From: Diadema setosum | Taxonomy: Eukaryota; Echinodermata; Echinoidea; Diadematoida; Diadematidae | Reading direction: 5' to 3' | DNA length: 64,000 nt | NCBI GenBank assembly: GCA_033980235.1 | Contig: CM067067.1 | Coordinates: 39,103,985-39,167,984 of the forward strand | Part shown: positions 47,161-58,500 of the stretch, in pieces | Layout: each line of letters opens with the position of its first letter | Position numbering within the stretch: the first letter of the stretch is position 1 | The notes under the pieces: generated by a model | The model's database searches: none | Told to the model about the DNA's origin: nothing | Seen by the model: only the letters and a program-made list of their open reading frames with translations | Program-made: the position numbers and the translations under genes

Positions 47161-47732
47161 GAAATTGAAGACTATTGTATTTGTCAGTCGAAATCTCGGA
47201 TACAACCAACTTGAAAGAGGAGGGCCCTGTAGCCCTAAAGCCAATTCTGACCATGCTACTGTCACGGGGGATTCTGAAACAATATGATCACGATGATTAT
47301 CATCTCGTCTTCAGTATTGTTGGCAAATGTGAATTTCTTCCACAATCTGTATAAAGCGAAAAGTTAAGGAGAACTGCTTAAATTCATATTAAAACAAACA
47401 AACAAACAAAGTCAACATGAGACAAATCCTCAAGTTAACGTGGTCTTCTCAATTGAATGATCAGTTAAAAGTGTAGCCATTTAGAGACGCTTGGTCATCG
47501 TGATCCCGAAGTAAACGGTGGCATTGACCCGTAGAGCTTAAATGACAGAGCAGTTTTCATTTTACATGATGAAATAAAGAGTTTTATTTTCAGCTTTAGT
47601 TTTAAAATGGGTTATGTGTCGTTTTTGAACATTTTAATGGAAGTCAAGCATCAGCTAGAACGAAATTAAACATTTCCAGTGATACTTCAGTTGTCACATA
47701 ACTAGGTATATTTTTAAGGTCATGATTAAATG

Positions 47733-47810
47733 AAGAGCTTGCTTCTAAAAGGCGCTAAATCCATTATTTTTCAATGGATTTAGCGCCTTTTAGAAACAAG
47801 CTCTTCAAAT
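47733..47810. repeat. Near-perfect 34-bp-arm hairpin
   Basis: GAAGAGCTTGCTTC then TAAAAGGCGCTAAATCCATT is followed after a short ATTTTTC loop by its inverted copy, with one mismatch (C/T) seen. Confidence 0.85.
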
Positions 47811-48446
47811 ATATACTAGGTTTTAACAACTTTAATCTGAAATTAAAAAGAGTAGAGTTACCTCGTTTCGGAATCAAACTCTTCAAATACTAGCAACGAA
47901 GGGTGAAAATCATGAGAGGAAAATACAGGTTTTAATCATAGAAGTATTTTTTTTTCTTGGACTTGATTTATTAACCTTTGATATAAGAGACGTTACCGCA
48001 ACTTCCAAACAACTTCTTTAAAATAAAAACAAAGCCATAGCTGTGTCGTTTATCACGGTTAATTTGTATTAATGTAAAGGGTGCTTATGATTGTATCTTA
48101 ACGAAAGGCTAGGATTGTTAACAGGTCAAAACAATTTTGACATTCAACTAATGCCAATTAAAACGACATTTGTATTGGTAAATTATACTGTATTTCCCAC
48201 TTCGGACTTTCCAAGTCAAAATAAGATAAAACTAAGGTGTTTTACTGCTTTGAATGATGACGCAACGAGTATCAGGGGTTTACGTATATAAGCACTTTGC
48301 ACATTCTTGTGTGCCGTGAAGTATTTAGGCGATGATAAATTCATGCCATTTTGTAGGGAAGATCGCTGTATCAGCACTGGTATCATACGTTTCTAGTTCG
48401 CTATCTCTGGGGTATACCCCCTCCCCTTTCCACGCTTCTCCTTGCC

Positions 48447-48625
48447 ACATCTGGGCCCTGTTTCATAAAGCTGTTCGTAAAGTTACGAACAACTTACAAG
48501 CGACTGGTGATCAGTTCTTGTGGTGAATTATTGAAATTCTAGTAAGTATAGCACATCGCAACTGATCACCAGTCGCTCGTAAGTTGTTCGTAACTTTACG
48601 AACAGCTTTATGAAACACCCCCCTG
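48447..48625. mobile_element. CCTGTTTCATAAAGC foldback MITE
   Basis: Arms starting GGGCCCTGTTTCATAAAGCT and continuing TTCGTAAAGTTACGAACAAC match the inverted right arm ending AGCTTTATGAAACACCCCCC. Arms are about 65 bp around a 45-bp centre. A related GGGCCCCGTTTCATAAA element is at 58794-58937. Confidence 0.75.
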
Positions 48626-49210
48626 GTTCCATATAATTTATGTGTTGATGAAAAGAGAAAACGCATGTCAAATTTGTAGAAGGACTTTTTAACTCTCTGT
48701 ACCGACAGATAAGAACGTTACATTCAGTGACTAATCAAAAAAAGAGATAAAGAAAAGTATAACTTAAATGAATAAAGTAGAATTATATGCAGCATTAGAT
48801 ATCAGCTTTACGTGTTATGATTCTTTCTGTACAGGTGTAGTGTGTGAATATCAAAACCTAGCATCTCAGACAATGTCAGAATAGCGTGATAGAAATTTGT
48901 ACCGAATCTCTCTCTCCCTCTCTCTCTCTCTCTCTACTCGTACAAGTTTGTTTTCTCTTTCTGAGCTCTCTCCCCTTGAGATGTATTTTTTTTTCTCGCT
49001 CTCCCTCTCTCCTCTCTTTCACTTCCTCTGTTAAATTTAGTTATCATTTTTGTCATTGTTATTGGAAGAGTGTGTTCTATATGTACTTGGACCTGGGAGA
49101 GTTTAATGGTTTTCCTTGAAGTGTTGTTGATAAGTGGTCTGAGCTGTTAGAGGATGACGCAATGCCATTGACCTTACAATTTTTTCTTGCGGGAACGTAT
49201 GTGATGCATT

Positions 49211-49211
<1 letters not shown>

Positions 49212-49262
<51 letters not shown>
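49212..49262 (+). repeat. (GT)n microsatellite
   Basis: About 25 GT units followed by (CTGT)n. Confidence 0.97.
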
Positions 49263-49264
<2 letters not shown>

Positions 49265-49554
49265 CTGTCTGTCTGTCTGTCTGTGCGTACAGAGCAAGAA
49301 AGGGAGCCTGGATGATGAAGTATAGTGATTATATCTACTGTAACTGGTATATCACCGATGCTTATCTACCAAACCAAAATAGAATAAGGGCAAATCTTGT
49401 ATCGTACTTTAAAGGGAAACTAGGCTTCGTGTTAAAAAAAAAAATCCAAACAAACTGAATAGCGACAAATCAAAATCAGGAAACACTGACGTCAGTCACC
49501 ATTGCATAGTCAAACAAACCGAGGTGATGACGTCATCATCTCATTATTCTCTCA

Positions 49555-49806
49555 TTTCTGTAAACGTCGATATTTTCGCGCGATTAATTTTTCGCACTGA
49601 GCAGCTCAAAAACACATTCGCGGGTTCTTGAATTCGCGCTGGGCAATTGTCAACCTATTCAACATGTATGTGCAGGGGAAAATTGTTGAAAGTTGAAAAG
49701 TGGGTGAAAGCTGTTTTCGCTGGTTTTATTATACAATTTGCGCTAGCCAAAAGTAGCGCGAAATACGCGAAAATTATTTTATCGCGAAAATTTCTTCGTG
49801 TACAGT
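49555..49806. mobile_element. TACTGTAAA-type MITE, diverged copy
   Basis: CTGTAAACGTCGATATTTTC at the left, CGAAAATTTCTTCGTGTACAG at the right; interior rich in CGCGAAA. Confidence 0.45.
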
Positions 49807-50239
49807 TGTTTGTACATGAGATTATATGTCATTGTCGGAAAGAGAATATAAAACCTATTCATCGACTTTGAATATATATTGTGATTAGAGCAAAATCTAA
49901 ACTGAAATTCCAAAACCTTTTTAAATACACTGTATATGTACAGATCAATGTAACTGCGACCAACATAACTGTGTACAAGGAGCCCCCCGGGGTTAAGATA
50001 CATTGTAAATGCATTCGCAGATCTCTCACGTTTTATCTTTACCTGAATAATTATGAAGAGTTTGACAGCAAAAAACAAGATAAATGCAATTTTTAAACAA
50101 TTCAAAGTAAGTCCCACATCATATTGAGCAAAATAAAATCTTTCCAGCAATACCTCACTTGTTGCATAACAAGGTATACTCTTGAAGTTATGATCAAGAA
50201 TATTCCATACTTTCTTACATGGGTTTTTAGCAGTTTAAA

Positions 50240-50985
50240 TCCCTTGCCTAAGTCAAATCTATTTGGACTGAAGAAATAGCTATGACTTAGAGAAAATTCA
50301 ACTTATAAGGGATTAAAATTAACAGAATATAAAGAGAAGAGGATTTGAAAAGACCTTCGACTTCAAGGAAATTATTAGACTTATAAATGTGAGGTCGACT
50401 TAAAGGGAAGATAAACCCCAAGAGCAATGTGGATTGAGTGAAAGCAGCAGCATTAGTAGAACACATCAGTGAAAGTTTGAACAAAATCGGACAATCGATG
50501 CAAAAGTTATGAATTTTTAAAGTTTTGGTGTTGGAACCGCTGGATGAGGAGACTACTAGAGGTTATGACGTGTGAGTGGACAACAATACCAAGAAAATAT
50601 AAAGAAAATACTACAAAAATCCATTTTTCATGAAAATTACAAATTCCATCAACTTGATATTTACATATGTTAAGGGTAGCAATTATTCCCCCTGCTTTCT
50701 GAAAGCGGTTGGTCCATTGCTCTTTCATAATTCTAGAAAAGTGAATTTTTGTTGAATTTCCTTTATATTTTCTTTGTATTGTTGTCCACTCATACGTCAT
50801 ATCCTCTAGTAGTCTCCTCATCCAGTGGTTCCAACACCAAAACTTTAAAAATTCATAACTTTTGCATCGATTGTCCGATTTTGTTCAAACTTTCACTGAT
50901 GTGTTCTACTAATGTTGCTGCTTTCACTCAATCCACATTGCTCTTGGGGTTTATCTTCCCTTTAAGCAAGGTTGACTGTATAGTG
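50240..50985. repeat. GTCGAATCTATTTGG repeat, copy 2, interrupted
   Basis: Left part (about 50240-50402) matches 19590-19755. The last piece CAAGGTTGACTGTATA (about 50967-50983) is its terminal sequence, displaced by an inserted foldback element. Confidence 0.6.
50399..50968. mobile_element. TTAA-bounded foldback element with ~200-bp arms
   Basis: CTTAAAGGGAAGATAAACCC at the left and GGGTTTATCTTCCCTTTAAG at the right. The arms remain complementary through CCACATTGCTCTTGG, TTTGCATCGATTGTCCG and GAGGAGACTACTAG. TTAA flanks both ends. It is inserted inside the repeat copy at 50240. Confidence 0.78.
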
Positions 50986-51664
50986 TCTTTTTTTTTAAAT
51001 TCATTTTGAATGTATTTGTTCTTTTTGTTACTCATAGATAAATGGATGGATCGTTTCACTAGGTTGTACAGTCATTCGGTTCTATGACTGTTAATTTTGC
51101 CTTTGAATACTGAACATTTTTCTTAAAGTTAGTCATGAATTACATGATGTTTTAAATCTATTAATAAGCCCTGGACAGAGACAAGAAAACAAAAACTTTG
51201 TGAAAACTGCAGTATTGTACCACAATAGTAGTTGTTTATTTGTTTGTGGTGCAACAGTTAAAACCTGTACCATGGACAAGGATACAACATCACAATACAC
51301 TCTGCCCTTATCACCACGCATCCATACAGATATGAGTGACAAAAACCCTTCAACTGGCTTACAATAGAATAACTTTAAATCAAGCCCAGCAACTCCTGTC
51401 CTTCCATCACCCTGTCTCTACTCTTTAATTCAGTCTTGATATGGTTATATAAAGTCAACCCAAATACACAATGACCATAATCATCATAAATATTCATTGC
51501 ACCAATGCAAAGACAGGATATAAGATGTCATTACATATTAAAGTATCAATTTCAAGATTTACATATGAGTGGTTCTATCTAGTTGAAGAAAAAAACCCTC
51601 CATAATTTGAGTTTCCTGTAATATAAGATCATCAACAATTCTTTGTGAGTGTGTACTGTATATG

Positions 51665-51826
51665 CAGTCGCAGATCGAGGGAGGAGCGCACCGGACGCGC
51701 GCCCGCCCCCTTTATTTTTTGTTAAAACAAGAGAAATAAAAAGGAAAAATGGGGGATGGGTGCATGCGCCGTTCTTTACTTCAGTAAAGGGGCCCCTCTT
51801 TAAAGAATTCCTGGATCCATCCCTGA
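51665..51826. mobile_element. GGCGGATCCAG element, copy 4
   Basis: The right end AGAATTCCTGGATCCATCCCTG matches the family inverted; the left end is diverged (GCAGTCGCAGATCGAGGG). It may lie within the MTX2 3' UTR. Confidence 0.5.
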
Positions 51827-52396
51827 AATTGCATATATTTCAAGGTGGGTTTTTTTTTAGGTAAATTCCATGAGTCAACTGACATTTGCAAATTAATCAC
51901 CTCATGAAAATATTGCCTCTCATAACAGAGAAGCAAAGTGCGTTGTCTCAAAGATGGCAACCCAAGTTTCAAAATACTGTGCCTGTGAAATATACATGTA
52001 TTGCGTATACAGTATGTTAATCAAGCAAAGTTTCGTACACTACACATAAGAAACATTTGACTCAAATACACAATCTTGGCACTGCAAGAGTAGTTGCTTC
52101 CTTGTTGACAGTGATCACAGGAATTCATGTAAGGGGCATGCAGATAAGATAGAGACTTAGAGTGTGTTATATCCAATCTCTGCAGAGTTGAATACCACAC
52201 ATGCCCAGCCAAGTTTGATCCATCCAATGATAATATACAGTACTCCAGTCCAGTCTTGACAAGAAATGATGTGGCGGCAACACCACAGTCTTTGACCCAC
52301 AACACTTTTCGGTTGTTGACATCAACTATCAACACCAGCACACATAATAAGTCTAAGAGTCAACGATGTGCCAGTGTCGTTTCCCTGGCAACGGAA

Positions 52397-52562
52397 TCAT
52401 CTACTCCTCTCGCGTTCGATGAAGTACCGGTCCCTGATGCGGTCACAGAAGCGCACCAGGTTGTCGTACTTGTTGACCATCCTGGCAAGACGTTCGTCCT
52501 CGGCCTCAATCATCTGAAGAGTCTTGAGGTGGCCGTAGACCAGAGCATCCAGTTCAGTTGGT
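52397..52562 (-). CDS. MTX2: MTX2 coding exon 8 and stop
   Basis: After TCTTTGCAG it encodes [17 protein letters not shown], then [18 protein letters not shown] and ends FIERERSR before TGA (52399-52397). The 3' UTR end is unknown; AATAAA on the minus strand occurs at 51240-51235. Confidence 0.95.
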
Positions 52563-55500
52563 CTGCAAAGACATTTAGAAGACTACATCACTTTGAGTAT
52601 ATGTGTACATGAAGCAAAAAATGCACTGGGAAAACAATATAAAACCTGTGAAAACAGGGTCATTGACCTTCACATTGTGCCTATCATTATAATACAATGT
52701 ATATTGTCACATTTGTCTGCTTATGTTTCCTACAGTATCAGTACTGAATTAGACATTTCAAATATTTGAACCAAATGCACACAGCCACTTCTACTTCTAT
52801 TTCTTCCTCTGATAATTTCCGCACACCAAACATTTGTCTCTCCTTGATAAAATTACTTTTCTTTAAAATCATTATTTATGACCATGTTTTGTACACATCA
52901 ACCCAATCCTGAACATATCCCTCCAAGAGCCCTCTATGTCACTGGTAGGTGACAAGATGGTGCTGACATGGACTGACTCTCGTACAAACCTGTCAAGAAA
53001 GAAGAAATTCTGCTCGCCCAGCTTGTCAGACAGAGCCTTGCAACAAAGGTTGACTTCGTCATACACCTGATTGAGAGATAAACAGAAACGTGTCACATTA
53101 TCAACATACAGTTCAACCACACAGCTGTGTCGTATAGAGCTGTATAGCCAATGGAGGAAACAAAGGCCCAGACCTGGAAAAAAATGATAGCTTTAAAAAT
53201 ACATTGTACTGTAAAACAAACTAAACAATAGAACAAGCTCTTTCTTAGTCTCAAAGATGTTTAGAACAGGTCCTACTATAGGACCGCTAAACAAGCATAC
53301 ACGTACATGTTCTTATCACACAACTAGAAATGTCGTTTTGGCGACTGGTATGCCTCCGCCATAATGCATGATTTTCCCAATAGGTCTAGATAGTACATAT
53401 GGACAATGTGTGATTACATTTTCACAAAATTGGCAAAATATTGAAATGACAAGTTTGTCACAAATGTGTTGAATGTTCACCTTCCTTGACCTAGGTTTAA
53501 TTGGATGAATAGGAGAGCATGTATCTAGGGATTTAAGGACTTTAACTTGACTTTGACCCATTCATACATTTAGGCATTGAGTAATTTTCAAGGTACAGGT
53601 GTGGAGAAAAAGTGCAATTTCTGAATTGAATAGTGAATTGTTACCATTTTCATCGGGCCCTTGACCCTAAAATTCATTAGATAATCACTTTCAGGTAGAA
53701 CATGCATAATATGTACTAAGTTGCAAGATAACTTGAGCCACTTCCGAGATATAGAGGAAAAAGTTAGTTCAGCACTTTCACTTGATCTTTGACCTTTTGA
53801 CCTTTGAGGCAAAAAAAAAAAAGAAGAAAAAAAAAAACTTTCCAGAGAATTTAGAACTATTAGGTTACACATGTATGCATACACCAAGTGTACAAAAAAT
53901 ATAACCCTGCTAGCATTGCATGATAGGAGGGAAATAGTAAAATTTTGAAGTGTTGCATTTGACCTTTGACCCCTGACCTTTGCCCCCATGAACCCTACAT
54001 TCTATAGATAATCACTTCCAGTCAGTATATGTATATACTATGTTCCATGAAGATACCTTGAACAATTTTCCAAGGTATGGAGAAAAAAAAAGAAGTTTTA
54101 ATACTTCTACTTGACCTTTTGACCTTTGACCTTTGACCTCATAACCCAAACTTTCACCAGAGAATCTTAATTGGGTAATACATGTATACACTAAGTTTTA
54201 AGAAAATATCTTCAGGCATTCGATAGATATGGTGGAAATGGTGAAATTTTATGTATTTGACCCTGACCTTTTGACCTTTGACCTTTGACCTCATGACCCA
54301 AACTTTCACCAGAGAATCTTAATTGGGTAATACATGTATACACTAAGTTTCAAGAAAATATCTTCAGGCATTCAATAGCTATGGTGGAAATAGTGAAATT
54401 TTATGTATTTGACCTTGACCTTTTGACCTTTGACCTTGAGCATGTGCACCCAAAAGTTGATAGGCACAACTTCACCCCCTAATACACATACATGCCAAGT
54501 TTCATTAGGATACCTCAACAGGTTTTGATAGTTACCTTGTCCACAAAATTCATTACGGACGGACGGAAGGACGGACGGACGGACAACCCGAAAACATAAT
54601 GCCTCCGGCACCACTTTGTGGCGGAGGCATAAAAACTCCAATGTGTATACTTATCACAAGGAGTCAAAGATTGGCAGTGTCCGAGTTATGCTCGAGACAG
54701 ACCTAATCTAGCAAAACCAAATACTGCATGTGCAAATTAACCTCAAGTTACACAGATAGGATGATTAACCAATCAAGAAGAGTGACTTGCTTTCCAGTTG
54801 TGCAGTGGACTCCCGTTATAACGTAGTCCTCGGGACAGGCAATTTTCTTTCGCTATATTGAAATTTCGTTGCTGCCTGAATCTTTACTTCCTTGTAACCG
54901 GAATTTCGCTATAACCATGTTCATTGTAACGGGAGTGCACTGTACTAGACTTTTTTGCAGTCAGCAGGAATAGGTGATTTGAATGAATATACATACATTA
55001 CTAGGATCAGTGGGTCTCTTCACAAGCATGATGGAAGAAGCACTGATCTGCTTTACTCAAATTGTGTTGATTTGTTTGTCTTGTTTTCATATCACTTTCA
55101 CTTTCCGTTCCATGACTGGAAGGAGTAAGCCTATGGTTCCATGACATTTGCTCCTGCGACAATTGCTCCTACGAAATATCTGTACACTAAGTCAAACATA
55201 ATTCTTCCAACAAACATAACCCTAACCCTAATCCTAATCCTCACATCAAACTAAAGCTAAAACCCTATCACAACCGTAACCCCAACACTAAGTCCTTGGA
55301 GAAAACAAGACCAGAGCAATTGTCCCAGGAGCAAATGTTGTGTCAACAAGTCTGCCACCTGTTTACCTGTTCAGGGAGGAAGTCATGCCAGCTTTGTGCC
55401 TTCAGGTAGGCCATGATTTCTCGCTGCTTCAGGAAAGGTAGGATGACATCCAGGGGCCAGGGGTAAGGGGAGCCGTAGCGGGGCTTTGTCACCTCGTCAG

Positions 55501-58500
55501 CAGTCTTCTTTACATTCCAGGCAAGAAACAACTGAATGTACAAGGAGGAGGAGGAGGATGGGAGATGAATCAGGAGGATAAACAAGATGAAGAGATGGAG
55601 GAGGATGAGGAATAGAAAGAGGAGGATAAACAAGATGAAGAGATGGAGGAGGATGAGGAATAGAAAGAGGAGGATGTGGAAGGAGAGCAAAAGGAAGATG
55701 AGCAGGATAAAGAGAAGGGAAAATGGGGGCAGGAAGATACAATAAAGGTGATGAAGGAGAAGACACAAACAGGGACAAGGTTTGAATACAAACAAGATTT
55801 TGAGTTGGCACAGGAGCGGAAGACAGCGGCAATCCTGATGATATTGCTATCACCAAACTCACAAGGTTTGACAGCATATGTGCTTACACAATGTCTTATT
55901 ATGATGTTCATATTCGTGTGGTAAAGCCTAATTTGTACAAAGCTACAATACAGAATACAGCAGTGTTCCCTTTCAATTTGTTATCAAGTCTGCAGTTGGG
56001 TTATATGATGAAATCACCTAAAACCATCATTTTGACACCCTGGTAATGAATGACCTGGATATATTCCACTGATAAATTATGGAAGCTGATGACTCATGAA
56101 ACCACTGGAAAGTGTCTAAAAATTCAGCCAAAAGTAACTTCAAGCAGAACACTTAGACAAATAGAGCACTTGCATAACCCTTTGATTTTAGCAAAACCCC
56201 ACCAAACACACGCATGCACACACATACACACACACACAAACAAAAACGCAGTAACAATAACCAATGATGAATCTATGAAATCTACCCTCTACCCTGATTC
56301 TACCATCTATTTGGATTCAGAATAAAATCTGAATTTACCTCGGCCAAGTAGAGTCTGTTGATGGATAATGCCATGTATGCCTTCATCTCAGACTTCTGTC
56401 CACCACTCAGCTCTTCAGACAGTGATACACCCTTGAGCAAGAGAAAGAGGGGGAGCACATGATGAAGACGTAAAAAAAAAAAAAAGGTGATACATTTATA
56501 TTGCCATTGTGATATTGATCACTTATATTTTTATCACTTATTTCACGAAATAATGTCAAGTAGTTTTCTCCTTTCTCATACACAATGACATGAAGGGCAG
56601 TAAGATGGCTCAATCGGTAGCTGATCTGCCTTTGAATGGCTTGGTTTTGAGTCCCAGTGAGTTTTATTACTGAGCAGTGTTGTTTGTAATCATTCTTTTC
56701 TGTATTAACACTCAACTTATCACAAAGGCATTATTCAAAATTTGCAGATAAAACAAAACCCAGCTTTAGTGCTTCAAAATAATCCTAAAATGTGAGTTAG
56801 GGATAGAAACAACAACTGTTGAAATTTGACCAAGTATAATCAATGTTAAGTACATGTATTGTGAAATATACAAGATGTGAACAATATTCATCATAAAAAT
56901 GTTTCTACACTTAAACGTCTACAGTTATGGTTTATTGAGAAAGTGAGTGAAATCTAATTACATTTTAGGCTTTATTGCCAAATGTTTATATGGTAGGGTG
57001 TTTTGTGATATAAATGACCTACGCATATGCATCAGATGCAATTTTTCAAACATTTTTTAAAATCAGTGCTCCTAATGGTAAACAGCACCTTTAAAACATT
57101 ATCCATGGTTTACATATTGTATATTATATACCTCATATATAGATTCCTCTCATCTGATTGGTTAAAAGTGGAGTCATGAAAATAGCTGTGCCCCATTTTT
57201 GATCAAAATGACGTCATGATTTACTGTGCCCAGGGCGTAGAATCAACTGTGCCCTGTAAATAGGTTTGGAGACAGTCACAACCCCGTACACATAGATCAC
57301 TCATATGTACGCACCAATGATATGACTGCCGCGCTGTCGATCAGCGTTGATTACGAGAGCTGTAAAAGAGATTAGAATCTATATTTTCGGTATCTATATT
57401 TCGGAATCTATATTTTTGTTATATAAAACAAATAATGACAGCTTGATATTCGGGGCACAGTTAAAATTATGTGGGCCCTAGGTGATGTGAAAACCATAAC
57501 TATGCCCTCAGCTTCGCTTCAGGCATAGTTATGGTTTTCACATCACCTTGGGCCCATAATTTTAACTGTCCCCCTCATAGCAGTCATTATTTGTATACTA
57601 TTGAAATCTCATTTCAGTACTGAGTAAGATATTTTAACTATATAAGTCTTTGCTATGTCTATCAAATCATTCTACATTTTACTAGGTCATTACTGCCCAT
57701 ATCAGATATTTCAATGTTATCTGGCAAAATTAGAAAGTATTGCTGGATAACATGAAGCATGTACTGGTGTACTTACTTTCATTGACAAAAATTCCACAAT
57801 TGGGTCAAATTCTGAGATGATCTGGGATCCTGCCTTGATGAAGGGAAGAACTCCTAGGAACAAGAAAAAGGAAATTTAGTTCCAGGTAACTAAGATTTGA
57901 TAACCTTCCTCATTAGAGAATTTGTCATCATTGAACTAGATCTCCACTTCAGAATTGCACTGTTGTTTAAAGGAGACCTCAGGATGATTTTCAGATTTTT
58001 ACATTTGAACAACTATAAATTAGTTATACTGAGGACAGAGTTTCAGAATTTGTGATATTGGGATGAAGAATAAGAATATATTCAAAATTTAGAACAAATT
58101 GCAATGAACAAGGATGATGACATGGCAGAGTCACCATAAGAATGCATGAGTTGGGGCTCAAGGAAGCAAAACAAAAGAAGAAGGCATGCATACATTATAC
58201 AAAGGTGAACTCGCAAGCAAGCGGTATTGTAATGGAATTACACTGAGCAATTTTCTGAAATATGTGAACCTCCTATGTCATCATCCTTGCTCAGTGTAAT
58301 TTGTTTAAGGTTTTTCAAAGTATTGTTTCTCTGCTCAAGAACCACAATAAATTCCACAAATCTATACATGGAGTTGTCAATTTATGTACTACATGATGTG
58401 AAATTATGAAAATCGTCTGGAATGTCCCTTTAATACTAGAAATGTGCAGATAGAAAGAGAAGCATAACTAAATGATGCTCTGTCAATGGATACCTGGCTG

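Larger units (their letters stand above)
46641..52396. other. Intergenic region between the lipase and MTX2
   Basis: The genes converge. It holds a TTAA element (46789-47160), a perfect hairpin (47733-47810), a foldback MITE (48447-48625), CT- and GT-rich microsatellites (48907-49015, 49212-49262), a MITE (49555-49806), nested elements (50240-50985) and a GGATCCAGG repeat (51665-51826). No supported gene. Confidence 0.6.

Noticed and set aside
55216..55245. Interstitial telomere
   Set aside because: Only two to four degenerate CCCTAA-like units, shared with the inverted copy at 23720; part of a MITE, not a telomeric array.
55343..55911. Three long minus-strand frames in the purine-rich block next to MTX2 exon 6
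   Set aside because: They translate the GA-rich tandem repeat into Leu/Phe/Ser-rich strings; only the exon 6 part is real.
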